Shown here piece after piece: positions 1 to 6,773 of a stretch of DNA of 9,908 nucleotides. The notes below the pieces were generated by a model. The model was given only the letters and a program-made list of their open reading frames with translations. It searched no databases and had not been told where the DNA came from. The stretch comes from DASPKO01 sp035628055 (GTDB taxonomy: Bacteria > Planctomycetota > Phycisphaerae > Phycisphaerales > UBA1924). The first letter of the stretch is position 1. The number at the start of each line of letters is the position of its first letter. The stretch covers positions 1-9,908 of the forward strand of contig DASPKO010000152.1 of NCBI GenBank assembly GCA_035628055.1, read 5' to 3'. The translations under genes and the position numbers were made by a program.

Positions 1-586
1 CCGGGTAGAGGCGGCGGGCGGCGCGGATGACCAGGCTCGACTCGGTGTTGATGTCCTGGTCGCCCTTGACCACCAGCATCTTGACGGCGGTGAAGATCAG
101 CAACAGCCCGAAGACGACGAAGAGCCACCGGAAGTACTCGAGCAGCTCGGTCAGCGTGAGGATCATCACGCCGCGCATCACCACGGCCCCGATGATGCCC
201 CAGAAGAGCACGCGGTGCTGATACTGCGCGGGCACGCGGAGGTGGAGCATGATCATGGCGATCACGAACATGTTGTCGAGGCTCAGCGAGTACTCGACCA
301 CGTACCCCGTCAGGAACAGGGTGGCGGCGGTCAGCCCGCTCATGGGCGGGTAATGCCAAGCCTCCCCGTCGGCGGTGCGCTGCCCCAGCCCCAGGCCGAA
401 CCATTGGTTCTGGTACGCGAAGTAAACGAAGACGGAAAAGGTCAGCGCCACCGAGACCCACATGCCGGTCCAGCCCAGGGCCTCGCGCGTGGTGATGGCG
501 TGCGGGCGGCGGTTGAGCACGCCCAGGTCGATGAAGAGGAACAGGGCGATCAGGGCCGCGAAGCCCGCCCACACGAGCCAGTCCAT
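1..586 (-). CDS. TerC/Alx-family integral membrane protein, 3' end cut by window
   Basis: The first 195 codons are present; the C-terminal part lies beyond the left end. Hydrophobic segments fall at about residues 3-24, 39-58, 84-113, 126-146 and 152-173. The third carries the family hallmark, G94-YVVEYSLSLDN-M106, with acidic residues E98 and D104 inside the membrane; a further in-membrane D20 lies in segment one. This matches the TerC family (TerC, Alx/YgjT), inner-membrane proteins linked to tellurite resistance and, for Alx-type members, manganese export; metal export is therefore inferred, not shown. The start at 586 gives a proper first membrane helix; only a weak GGCGAG-like ribosome site precedes it. 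It lies 69 bases downstream of the DUF151 gene in the same direction, so co-transcription is possible. The family assignment is firm, the substrate is not. Confidence 0.9.
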   Translation of the reverse strand, partial: MDWLVWAGFAALIALFLFIDLGVLNRRPHAITTREALGWTGMWVSVALTFSVFVYFAYQNQWFGLGLGQRTADGEAWHYPPMSGLTAATLFLTGYVVEYSLSLDNMFVIAMIMLHLRVPAQYQHRVLFWGIIGAVVMRGVMILTLTELLEYFRWLFVVFGLLLIFTAVKMLVVKGDQDINTESSLVIRAARRLYP

Positions 587-617
587 GGTGACTCGCCGCC
601 GACGGGGGTTGAGCCGG

Positions 618-646
618 CGCGGCGCGGGGCCAGCGTAGGCGCCGCG
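618..646. repeat. 8-bp GC inverted repeat between DUF151 gene and terC-like gene
   Basis: CGCGGCGC at 618-625 is complementary to GCGCCGCG at 639-646 with a 13-base loop. It fills much of the 69-base gap after the DUF151 stop codon. It has no T-tract on either strand, so it is not a classic intrinsic terminator. In DNA this GC-rich an 8-bp repeat can arise by chance. Confidence 0.3.
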
Positions 647-655
647 GCGGTCGGG

Positions 656-1117
656 CTACGGCTCCTCGCTCTGGGCGGCCTCGAGGACGTGCTCCTCCAC
701 GTAGATCGGCACGTTGTTGGCGATGCCCAGGGCGATCGCATCGCTGGGGCGGGAATCGATCTTGAGCAGCTTGCCGGCCTTGTCGCGGATGTTCAGGAGC
801 GCGAAGAAGGTGTGCTCGGAGAGGTCGTTGATGGCGATCGACTCGAGCTTGCCTCCCAGCGAGGTGATGATGCTCATCAGCAGGTCGTGCGTCTGGGGCC
901 GCTTGATCTGGATCCCCTTGAGCCGGCGCTCGATCGCCTGGGCTTCCGGGAGGCCGATCACGATGGGGAAGGAGCGCCCGCCCTCGACCTGGGAATAGGA
1001 GGGACCATGGCCGTTACCCGGCTCATCCTCGGACGCGGCCACTTCGCGGAGCTCGATGAGCTGGTAGTCGTTGAGTTCGCGGATGAGGATGCGCGAGAGT
1101 TCCATTCGCACGGGCAT
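656..1117 (-). CDS. DUF151 / bifunctional nuclease family protein
   Basis: This 153-residue protein has the length and motif order of the DUF151 (BFN domain) family: FPIVIG at 50-55, RPQTHDLL at 73-80, and the signature DSRPSDAIAL at 121-130, followed by the hydrophobic strand NNVPIYV and an acidic tail. Plant members have reported DNase/RNase activity and the Thermotoga homologue has a known fold; the bacterial role is poorly defined, so nuclease activity is only inferred. The start at 1117 is supported by a GGAGGG ribosome site (complement of 1126-1131) with an 8-base spacer; the internal Met5 has no comparable site. It follows nnrE by 59 bases in the same direction and precedes the TerC-like gene. 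A Gly/Ser/His-containing stretch at about 29-44 looks like a flexible loop insertion after the first strand. Confidence 0.93.
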   Translation of the reverse strand: MPVRMELSRILIRELNDYQLIELREVAASEDEPGNGHGPSYSQVEGGRSFPIVIGLPEAQAIERRLKGIQIKRPQTHDLLMSIITSLGGKLESIAINDLSEHTFFALLNIRDKAGKLLKIDSRPSDAIALGIANNVPIYVEEHVLEAAQSEEP

Positions 1118-1152
1118 GGGTCCGTCCCTCCGGCCGGTTCCGCGGATCGCCG

Positions 1153-1176
1153 CCTCGGGGGGCTCGCCCCCCGGGG
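1153..1176 (-). other. GC stem-loop just after nnrE stop
   Basis: CGGGGGG at 1156-1162 pairs with CCCCCCG at 1167-1173 around a four-base loop. On the minus-strand transcript two further C-G pairs follow after one mismatch. It begins immediately downstream of the nnrE stop codon and ends about 36 bases before the DUF151 start. No T-tract follows, so it may be an mRNA-processing or stabilising structure, a weak terminator, or chance in GC-rich DNA. Confidence 0.4.
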
Positions 1177-2082
1177 TCAGGCCCGGAACCCTTCGTCGCC
1201 TGGTTCATCCTCCTCGTCAAGAGACCATTCGTCCTGGTCGGTCCCGTCGTTCCCGGGGTGCTGCGCCAGTTGCATCGGCTGGCCGAGGCGGCGAGTCAAC
1301 TCCGCGGGGGCCCCGATCCCGCGAACAATCACCTCACCGATGTACTGCTGGGCTTCCAGGGCCGTGAAACCCAGCTTGTGCCCAACGAATGTCACCGTCA
1401 CGTCCGCGCGGACGGCGGCGGTCTTGCCTCCCCCCCACGGGCGTCCCGAGTCGGCGTCCAGCCCGGACGGAAGGTCGGCCGCGACCACCTTCAGCCGCCC
1501 CTGCGCTTCCTGGCGGACGCGGTTGATCCCGTCGACGAGGGCCGCCATGGGCCCTTGCACGGGCCGATCCAGCCCGGTCCCGATGAGGCAATCCACCAGC
1601 ACCCCGGGGCGCGTGCGCGCCACCAGCTCGCCCAGGGCGCCCGCCGGGTCGGTCTCCCCGGCCTCGACGACCTTCAGGTTCATGCGCCGGGCGACGGCCA
1701 GGTGCAGCGCGGCGTCGCCCCTGAAGCTCGGCTCGGGGGCCGCCAGCAGAACCGTCACGCCGAAGCCATCGTTGTCCAGGAGCCGGGCCAGGGCCAGCCC
1801 GTCGCCCCCATTGCTCCCACTCCCGCAGCAGATGAGCACCGAGTCGGACTCGAGCTGATCGGCGAGGTCCTCGACGACCCCGCGCAGCCCATGAGCGGCG
1901 TTCTCCATGAGGACGATGGTGGGGAGCCCGTATTCCTCGCGGGCCGCCCGGTCGACCTCGCGGGCGGCGGCCCGGCTGAAGACCAGGACCGGCTCGGGCG
2001 CCGTGCCCAGCGCCGCGCGCGGGTCCGGGCCGAAATGCGCCTCGCCGGGGTGCTGGCGTTCGCTATCCTCTCCGGGTCGCAT
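1177..2082 (-). CDS. nnrE: NAD(P)H-hydrate epimerase, stand-alone YjeF_N domain
   Basis: A 301-residue protein that would interconvert R and S epimers of hydrated NAD(P)H, a cytosolic cofactor-repair step. YjeF_N motifs appear in order: AREVDRAAREEYGLPTIVLMENA (about 40-62, split by a Gly-Leu-Pro turn), GSGSNGGDG at 87-95, VDCLIGTGL at 163-171, AADLPSGLDADSG at 201-213, and ADVTVTFVGHKLG at 226-238. The NNGGDG motif has Ser in place of its first Asn. There is no C-terminal dehydratase (NnrD) domain, unlike bifunctional E. coli Nnr, so the partner enzyme must be encoded elsewhere. The C-terminus is an acidic tail (about 283-297). The open frame extends to 2394, but that would run into the divergent glycosyltransferase gene and adds residues with no family match; ATG at 2082 is the best downstream start, though it lacks a clear ribosome site and leaves about 33 residues before the domain. 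Confidence 0.9.
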   Translation of the reverse strand: MRPGEDSERQHPGEAHFGPDPRAALGTAPEPVLVFSRAAAREVDRAAREEYGLPTIVLMENAAHGLRGVVEDLADQLESDSVLICCGSGSNGGDGLALARLLDNDGFGVTVLLAAPEPSFRGDAALHLAVARRMNLKVVEAGETDPAGALGELVARTRPGVLVDCLIGTGLDRPVQGPMAALVDGINRVRQEAQGRLKVVAADLPSGLDADSGRPWGGGKTAAVRADVTVTFVGHKLGFTALEAQQYIGEVIVRGIGAPAELTRRLGQPMQLAQHPGNDGTDQDEWSLDEEDEPGDEGFRA

Positions 2083-2194
2083 ACCGGAGCTTACGGCGCC
2101 CGGACGCCGGGGCTCATCGGTCGCCGTGCCGGTTTGCGGGGGGTGCCGCCCGGCACGCCGCGGCCCGCGCGAGCCGCGAGAACCACGCCGCACG
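2083..2194. promoter_or_regulatory. Divergent intergenic region, nnrE / glycosyltransferase
   Basis: These 112 bases separate two divergent starts and should hold promoters for both. I see no convincing -35/-10 pair in this GC-rich stretch. The one structured element is an inverted repeat, CGTGCCG at 2125-2131 and CGGCACG at 2151-2157 with a 19-base spacer, which could be an operator or chance. Confidence 0.35.
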
Positions 2195-3403
2195 ATGTCA
2201 GCCGCCCTCCTGATCGTCTCGCTGGCCGCCATCGTGCTGGGCCTGTACTGGGCCGTCATGCTCGGGCACGTGGTGGCGACGCGGGTGCGGCTGCCGACGG
2301 CGCGCGAGGCGCTCCGACTCCCCGAGGCGACGCCGGGAGCCCAGGCCCCCAGCCTGTGCGTGGTCGTGCCGGCCCACAACGAGGCGGACGTCATCGGGGA
2401 GCTCGCCGCGTCGCTGGCCCGCCAGGACTACCCCAGCTTCTCCGCGGTCTTCGCGCTGGACCGGTGCACGGACGGGACCGCGGGGGCGATCCGCCGGGCG
2501 ATCGGCGACGACCCGCGCTTCGAGCTGGTCCCGGTCGAGACCTGCCCGCCGGACTGGGCGGGGAAGGTGAACGCGATCTGCACGGCGCTGGAGCGGTCGA
2601 CGGCGGCGGCGCGGGCGGAGGTGCTCGTCTTCGCGGACGCCGACACGCGCTTCGAGCCGGGCCTCCTGCGCGCGGCGGTCGCGCTGCTGCGGGCCCGCGG
2701 GCTGGACATGGTCAGCCTGCTGAGCCGGCTGGCGAGCACGCGCGGGTTCGAGCGCGTGATCCAGCCGGCGGCCGCCCTGGAGCTGATGCGGCAGTACCCC
2801 GTCCTGCGGGCCAACCGCGCGGAGCGGCGCCGGGCCTTTGCCAATGGCCAGTTCATCATGGTGCGCCGCGAGCCCTACGAGCGCCTGGGCGGGCACCGCA
2901 CGGTGCATGACCAGCTCTTCGAGGACGTGCACCTGGCCCGCCAGGCGGAGCGGCACGGCTTGCGGGTGGGGGTCTTCGTCTCCGGCGGGTTGCTTCATTG
3001 CCGGATGTACCCGGACTACGCCGCGTTCAAGCGGGGATGGAACCGCATCTACGCCGACGCGGCCAACCTCAAGCCGGGACGCCTCCGCGCCAGCGCCGTG
3101 CGGCTGCGCCTGGTGGGCACCGTGCTGCCCGCGCTGGCGGCCGCCGGCGTGGTGCTGGGGGCGACGACCCGAACCGAGAACTCGGGCCTGGCCCTCTGGA
3201 GCGGCGGGCTGGGCCTGGTCGCCTACTTCGTGGCCCTGGCGGCGGCCTACCGCCTCGGGGGCATGCCCGTAGCGACGGTCCCGCTGTACCCGGTCGGGGC
3301 GTGGCGCACCGCCTCGATCCTGCGGCGCGCCGCCCGCGACCTCGAGACCCAGCGCGCGGTGCGCTGGGGCGGCCGCGAGTATGCGCGGGCCGTGCGCGAA
3401 TGA
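2195..3403 (+). CDS. Membrane-anchored family 2 glycosyltransferase (HpnB/CrtQ-like)
   Basis: A 402-residue enzyme expected to transfer a sugar from a nucleotide donor to a lipid or other membrane acceptor, acting on the cytoplasmic face. An N-terminal membrane helix (about 4-26) precedes a GT-A domain: SLCVVVPAHNEADVIGE at 53-69, ALDRCTDGT at 87-95, the metal-binding DxD as FADAD at 147-151, the FANGQFIMV acceptor-side strand at 215-223, the catalytic ED pair at 243-244, and a GWNR motif at 281-284 where related enzymes have a W-containing helix. Three more hydrophobic segments follow at about 307-323, 335-354 and 357-373, then a WGGREY ending reminiscent of the WKGRxY ending of HpnB/CrtQ-type enzymes. 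The acceptor cannot be told: no hopanoid or carotenoid genes are nearby. ATG at 2195 starts exactly at the membrane helix; the longer frame from 1907 would overlap nnrE. The ribosome site is weak. The stop overlaps the acpS start as ATGA. Confidence 0.85.
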   Translation: MSAALLIVSLAAIVLGLYWAVMLGHVVATRVRLPTAREALRLPEATPGAQAPSLCVVVPAHNEADVIGELAASLARQDYPSFSAVFALDRCTDGTAGAIRRAIGDDPRFELVPVETCPPDWAGKVNAICTALERSTAAARAEVLVFADADTRFEPGLLRAAVALLRARGLDMVSLLSRLASTRGFERVIQPAAALELMRQYPVLRANRAERRRAFANGQFIMVRREPYERLGGHRTVHDQLFEDVHLARQAERHGLRVGVFVSGGLLHCRMYPDYAAFKRGWNRIYADAANLKPGRLRASAVRLRLVGTVLPALAAAGVVLGATTRTENSGLALWSGGLGLVAYFVALAAAYRLGGMPVATVPLYPVGAWRTASILRRAARDLETQRAVRWGGREYARAVRE

Positions 3404-3804
3404 GCCCCCCCGTCACCATCCTGGGGCATGGCATTGATCTGGTCGAAGTCGCGCGCGTGCGCGGGCTGTTCAGAGCCCATGGGGAGCGCTTCGGGGCGCG
3501 TTGTTTCACTCCCGAGGAGCGGGACTACTGCCTCGGGCACCGCGACCCCGCTCCCCACCTGGCGGGGCGCCTCGCCACCAAGGAGGCCGCATTCAAGGCC
3601 CTGGCGCCACCGGGCGGGCCGGGGGCGGGGACGGCCTGGACGGACTTCGAGGTTGTCCGTCACGCGACCGGGCAGCCGCTCCTGCGTGTGCAGGGCCGAG
3701 CCGCCGAGATCGCGCGCGCGCGGGGCATCACCGGCTGGCTCGTATCCCTCTCGCACACGGGGACGCACGCCGTCGCCTCGGTGATCGCCACCGGCCCGGC
3801 GTGA
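3400..3804 (+). CDS. acpS: Holo-[acyl-carrier-protein] synthase
   Basis: A 134-residue group I phosphopantetheinyl transferase, which moves 4'-phosphopantetheine from CoA onto the serine of apo-ACP to activate fatty-acid synthesis. The three family blocks are present: GHGIDLVEVARV at 9-20 with metal-binding D13, FTPEERDYC at 36-44 followed by GRLATKEAAFKAL at 56-68 with the catalytic/metal-binding K61-E62 pair, and VSLSHTGTHAVASV at 115-128. Length is typical for AcpS, which works as a trimer. The start codon overlaps the glycosyltransferase stop as ATGA, so translation is probably coupled and no separate ribosome site is apparent. In many bacteria acpS sits beside pdxJ or nnr; here nnrE is close but on the other strand across a divergent promoter region. 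Confidence 0.95.
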   Translation: MSPPVTILGHGIDLVEVARVRGLFRAHGERFGARCFTPEERDYCLGHRDPAPHLAGRLATKEAAFKALAPPGGPGAGTAWTDFEVVRHATGQPLLRVQGRAAEIARARGITGWLVSLSHTGTHAVASVIATGPA

Positions 3805-3819
3805 GCTGGCCTTCCCGGT

Positions 3820-5376
3820 TCAGCCGCCGATGGGCTCGGGCTGGGCCGGAGTCGGCGCCTCCGCCCGGCGGCTCACCCAGCGGTCGACGATCTCGACGAC
3901 GTTCTCGTGGAACTCCTTGACGGTCGCCCCCGCGACGCTCGGGGGCACCTCGTTCACGAGGATCGCGAAGGCGGCGCGCCGGCCGGTCGAGGGGTCGGTG
4001 ACGTAGCCGGAGAGGCACCGCACCCCGCTAATGTACCCGCTCTTGGCGCGGACCTGGCAGGCCAGGCGGCTCTTGCGGAAGCGCTGCTCGAGCGTCCCCT
4101 CCCCGGCGGCGGCGAGCGACTCGACGAAGAGCGCGCCCCCGGCGGGCTCGGCCGCCATGTCCACCAGCCAGCGGGCCAGCACCGCCGGGGTGACGCGGTT
4201 CTGCCGGCTCATCCCCGATCCGTCGGCGATGATCGTGGCCGCGGCGGCCTCGGGGCCGAGACGATCGCGGAGCTGCATGCGGATGGCGGCGGCGCCGCCG
4301 ACGAAGGACCCCGGCTGGCCGGTCAGGGCGTGGCCGAGGCTCTTGAGCAGTGACTCGGCGTACAGGTTGTGCGAGTCGGCGTTGCAGCGGCGCAGCACCC
4401 GCTCCAGCGGCGTGCGCACGATCGCGATCACGCGCCCCTCGGCGATGAGCTCGTCGGGCTCGGCGAGGCGGCAGGCGGGCGCCCCGGCCGCCCCGGCCAG
4501 GCCGGCGGCCCGGAGCTTCTCCGCGAGCAGGCGTCCGAACAGGAGCGAGCCCTCGTGGAGGCAGACCCGAACCGGCTTCTCGAAGGCCGCGCGCACGTTC
4601 CCGCGCACGGTAAAGGCGTTGCCGGCGGGGGTGCGCTCGGCCCACAGGCCGCTGGTCTCGGTCGTGACGGTGCGGGCGCGGTTGGCGATGGTGAGCCAGG
4701 GACCCGTCGGGGGCTGGGTGCGGAGGAGGGGCTGATCGCCCGCCCGGGCCGCGGGGGCCGCGTAAAGCAGGAGCACGTTGGCGTGGAAGTTCAGCCCGGA
4801 GACCTGGGCGCAGTACCACTCGCTGAGCTGGTCCGCCGGCCACGAGGGGTGGACATACTCGCGGTCGAAGACGCGGTCGTCGATCACCAGCCCGGTGATG
4901 CCCGCGGCCCCGGCCTGGCGGACCGCGTCGACCACGCGGCCCACGAACGCGTCGAGCCCCAGCCCCATCTCGTCAAGCAGGAAGGGGTCCGCGAAGCCGG
5001 GGTCGCCCCCGCCCCGGACGATCAGCGTGGACCCGGAGAGCTCGAAGCGGGTGCGGAACTCGAAGTCCCCACCGAGGGCGCGCACCGCCGCCCCGCTGGT
5101 CAGGAGCTTCATGTTCGAGGCGGGAATGAAGGGCTCGCTCTCGCGGATCCCCGCCAGGGTGCGCCCCGACTGGGCGTCGATGACGCACACGCCGACGCGC
5201 GCCGTGCCGAGCTTGGACCGGGCCATGAGATTGGTGATCTCGCGCTCGAGCGACTGGGCGAGCGCCGCGGGGGCGAGCAGGAGCAGCGCGAGCGCGGCCA
5301 CGAGCGCCCCGGAGCGGGCCGGGGCGCGGCGACACATTACCTGTCTCAGAGCGCTCGGGGGGCAGGCGATCGGCAT
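3820..5376 (-). CDS. dacB: PBP4-type D-alanyl-D-alanine carboxypeptidase/endopeptidase (peptidase S13)
   Basis: A 518-residue periplasmic low-molecular-weight penicillin-binding protein that would trim pentapeptide stems or cleave cross-links in peptidoglycan. All three catalytic motifs are visible: SxxK as PASNMK with S87 and K90, SxN as S335-H336-N337 in ADSHNLYAESLLKSLG, and KxG as K445-S446-G447. Family-typical RGGGDPGFAD (121-130) and DGSGMSRQN (385-393) are also present. The long stretch between SxxK and SxN is as expected for S13 enzymes, which carry extra inserted domains. A signal peptide spans about residues 1-40 with hydrophobic core 24-39 and likely cleavage after ALA. The start at 5376 is chosen for a GGAGAG ribosome site six bases upstream; Met14 at 5337 lacks one but would give a shorter conventional signal. 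It ends 15 bases from the convergent acpS stop. Confidence 0.93.
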   Translation of the reverse strand: MPIACPPSALRQVMCRRAPARSGALVAALALLLLAPAALAQSLEREITNLMARSKLGTARVGVCVIDAQSGRTLAGIRESEPFIPASNMKLLTSGAAVRALGGDFEFRTRFELSGSTLIVRGGGDPGFADPFLLDEMGLGLDAFVGRVVDAVRQAGAAGITGLVIDDRVFDREYVHPSWPADQLSEWYCAQVSGLNFHANVLLLYAAPAARAGDQPLLRTQPPTGPWLTIANRARTVTTETSGLWAERTPAGNAFTVRGNVRAAFEKPVRVCLHEGSLLFGRLLAEKLRAAGLAGAAGAPACRLAEPDELIAEGRVIAIVRTPLERVLRRCNADSHNLYAESLLKSLGHALTGQPGSFVGGAAAIRMQLRDRLGPEAAAATIIADGSGMSRQNRVTPAVLARWLVDMAAEPAGGALFVESLAAAGEGTLEQRFRKSRLACQVRAKSGYISGVRCLSGYVTDPSTGRRAAFAILVNEVPPSVAGATVKEFHENVVEIVDRWVSRRAEAPTPAQPEPIGG

Positions 5377-5382
5377 GGTCGT

Positions 5383-5388
5383 CTCTCC
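5383..5388 (-). promoter_or_regulatory. Ribosome binding site deciding the dacB start
   Basis: GGAGAG on the minus strand with a six-base spacer to the ATG at 5376. It favours this start over the in-frame ATG at 5337, which has no such sequence at the right distance. Confidence 0.65.
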
Positions 5389-5506
5389 GGCGCCGGCACG
5401 GGCGGCAGCCCAGCGCGCCAGCGCGGAGGACTGATCGGCGCGGGGCGGGCGCCCGCTCCAGCGTTTAGTGCGCCGGGAGGCGCCGGCGTTGGACGCGGGA
5501 GGTCGC

Positions 5507-5974
5507 TCAGCTCGCCTGGGACGTGGGGTGCGACTCCAGCCGCCGGCGCTTCGAGAGCAGTTCCATCACCTCGTCGAGCTGTTGGCCGCTGGTGAGCTCC
5601 CAGGTGGCCCACAAGGTCCCGGCCACGACCCGCCCCCGCGCGAGCCCCTCGCGGGCGTGCTTTTTGAGCCGCTTGATCCCGAGCGATCCAACGAGCGGCG
5701 TGGGGATCGGCGCGGCGACCTGGGGCCGCTGGGGGTCCGGCACGAGATAGGCCCAGGCGGCCGGCGCGGCCGGCACGGTGTAGACGAAGCTCCACCGCCA
5801 GGGCACGCCGTGCCACGCGAGCTGCTCGGTCAGACCGAGCCCGGTGAGTTGGCCGCGGCAGGCCGTGAAGACCGGGGTGACAGGCTCGGGGAGCGCGGCC
5901 AGAAGTTCGATCGCGCCGGGGCGGCGGAACTTGTCTTCCCAGGCGGGCGTGGAACGGCGGAGGGTGGCCGACAT
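5507..5974 (-). CDS. Unrecognised 155-residue soluble protein
   Basis: I do not recognise this family with confidence. The protein opens with a polar AWEDKFRRP segment (11-19), then a helix-like AIELLAALPEP (21-31), a tryptophan-rich core including W54, HGVPWRWSFVY (55-65) and WAYLVPDPQRP (74-84), a basic LKKHAREGLARGR stretch (103-115), TLWATWEL (120-127) and a C-terminal helix DEVMELLSKRRR. It has no signal peptide, membrane helix or cysteine motif (one Cys only). The pattern of a W-x-G-x-x-W-x-W strand pair followed by a hydrophobic strand and a basic helix is loosely like DUF3788/DUF1801-type small domains, which is a weak inference. The start at 5974 is supported by AGGA seven bases upstream; the open frame continues to 6262 but the extra residues look non-coding. 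It lies 130 bases upstream of dacB in the same direction and is divergent from the response regulator gene. Confidence 0.75.
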   Translation of the reverse strand: MSATLRRSTPAWEDKFRRPGAIELLAALPEPVTPVFTACRGQLTGLGLTEQLAWHGVPWRWSFVYTVPAAPAAWAYLVPDPQRPQVAAPIPTPLVGSLGIKRLKKHAREGLARGRVVAGTLWATWELTSGQQLDEVMELLSKRRRLESHPTSQAS

Positions 5975-6193
5975 GTGGTTGTCCTGGCGGTTGGCTCCCG
6001 AACGAACCCGGCAACCGGGGGGTGACGGCGTCGGGCGGAGTTCGGAGGCCAACCAGAGGTGTACACCGACGGAGTCCGAAAGTTCCGCCGGGCAAGGACT
6101 TTCGTGGGCGGCCGCGGATCGGCCTGGGCTGCCGCTACCATAGGCGGGGGCGTGAATCCCGGGGGGAACGGCGCGGGAACTGGGAGCGGCGCG
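5975..6193. promoter_or_regulatory. Divergent intergenic region with inverted repeats
   Basis: This is the longest stretch without a supported gene (219 bases) and must carry promoters for the unknown gene and the response regulator gene. It contains a 10-bp perfect palindrome GGTGTACACC at 6058-6067. It also contains an imperfect inverted repeat, CGAAAGT at 6077-6083 with ACTTTCG at 6098-6104, which extends inward by CC/GG (6085-6086 / 6096-6097) across a one-base bulge to leave a 9-base loop. I see no clear sigma-70 hexamer pair. A GTG at 6152 is an alternative but less well supported start for the response regulator. Confidence 0.45.
6182..6186 (+). promoter_or_regulatory. Ribosome binding site deciding the response-regulator start
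   Basis: GGGAG with a seven-base spacer to the ATG at 6194. It supports this start over the upstream in-frame GTG codons at 6059 and 6152, whose added residues resemble translated intergenic DNA. Confidence 0.6.
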
Positions 6194-6709
6194 ATGGATC
6201 CGGCCCGGAGCAGCGCACGCCAGGACGGTGCCGATCGGACGGCGGTGGACGCGCTGGCCCACGAGGCCGAGCCGGAGACACTGGGCGTCCTGATTGTCGA
6301 TGACAACATCCAGAATCTAGAGCTGCTGCGGGCCTTTCTTGAGGACCTCGGCTACCCGGTGAGAGCGGCGCACGACGGGGTCGAGGCGATGGACTCGATC
6401 GCGGCCGATCCGCCCGACGTCGTCCTGCTCGACGTGATGATGCCGCGGATGAGCGGGTTCCAGGTCTGCCAGCGGATCAAGGCCGAGGCGCGCACCCGGG
6501 ACATCCCGGTGATCATGGTGACGGCGCTCAACGAGGTGGGCGACGTGGAGCGGGCGGTGGAGTGCGGGGCCGACGACTTTCTCACCAAGCCGGTGAACCG
6601 CCTGGAGCTGCTCACGCGGGTGAGGTCGCTGCTGCGGGTCCGGCAGCTCAAGCTGCAGCTCGACCGCGCCATGGAGGAGATCCGCGCGCTGCGCCAGCGC
6701 GGGGCGTAA
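6194..6709 (+). CDS. Single-domain response regulator (REC only)
   Basis: A 171-residue CheY/DivK-like receiver protein that would be phosphorylated by a histidine kinase encoded elsewhere. The receiver domain spans about 30-148 and has every expected residue: acidic pair D36-D37 in VLIVDDN, phospho-acceptor D80 in VVLLDVMMPRMSG, switch T110 in IMVTA, and K132 in FLTKPVN. It is followed by a short charged helix (about 145-169) with heptad-like leucines, plausibly a coiled coil for pairing, and no DNA-binding, GGDEF or other output domain. About 29 unstructured residues precede the receiver. It therefore probably acts by protein-protein contact. No kinase is adjacent. It is divergent from the unknown gene and ends 64 bases before ndk in the same direction. 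Confidence 0.92.
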   Translation: MDPARSSARQDGADRTAVDALAHEAEPETLGVLIVDDNIQNLELLRAFLEDLGYPVRAAHDGVEAMDSIAADPPDVVLLDVMMPRMSGFQVCQRIKAEARTRDIPVIMVTALNEVGDVERAVECGADDFLTKPVNRLELLTRVRSLLRVRQLKLQLDRAMEEIRALRQRGA

Positions 6710-6773
6710 GCGCCGGGTCCCGGGGACCTAGGCTTGGCGCGGCGGGCGGGGTGGTCGCGACACAGGAGCCGGC

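Noticed and set aside
587..655. Manganese (yybP-ykoY) riboswitch ahead of the TerC-like gene
   Set aside because: The gap is only 69 bases and shows none of the conserved loop sequences; it holds just a short GC inverted repeat.
215..1858. A 547-codon open frame on the plus strand
   Set aside because: It is antisense to the TerC-like, DUF151 and nnrE genes, all of which have clear family motifs on the minus strand.
2083..2394. N-terminal extension of nnrE up to 2394
   Set aside because: The extra 104 residues have no YjeF_N similarity, are Arg/Ser/Thr-rich, and would overlap the divergent glycosyltransferase start.
1258..2910. A 550-codon plus-strand open frame
   Set aside because: It crosses nnrE antisense and then the glycosyltransferase out of frame, ending in Gly/Arg/Ala-rich low-complexity sequence typical of a shadow frame.
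3805..3819. Bidirectional terminator between the convergent acpS and dacB
   Set aside because: The gap is 15 bases and contains no inverted repeat or T-run.
5377..5506. A small gene or operator between the unknown gene and dacB
   Set aside because: There is a 12-bp GC palindrome at 5445-5456, but it has little loop capacity and no coding frame with a start and ribosome site; common in such GC-rich sequence.
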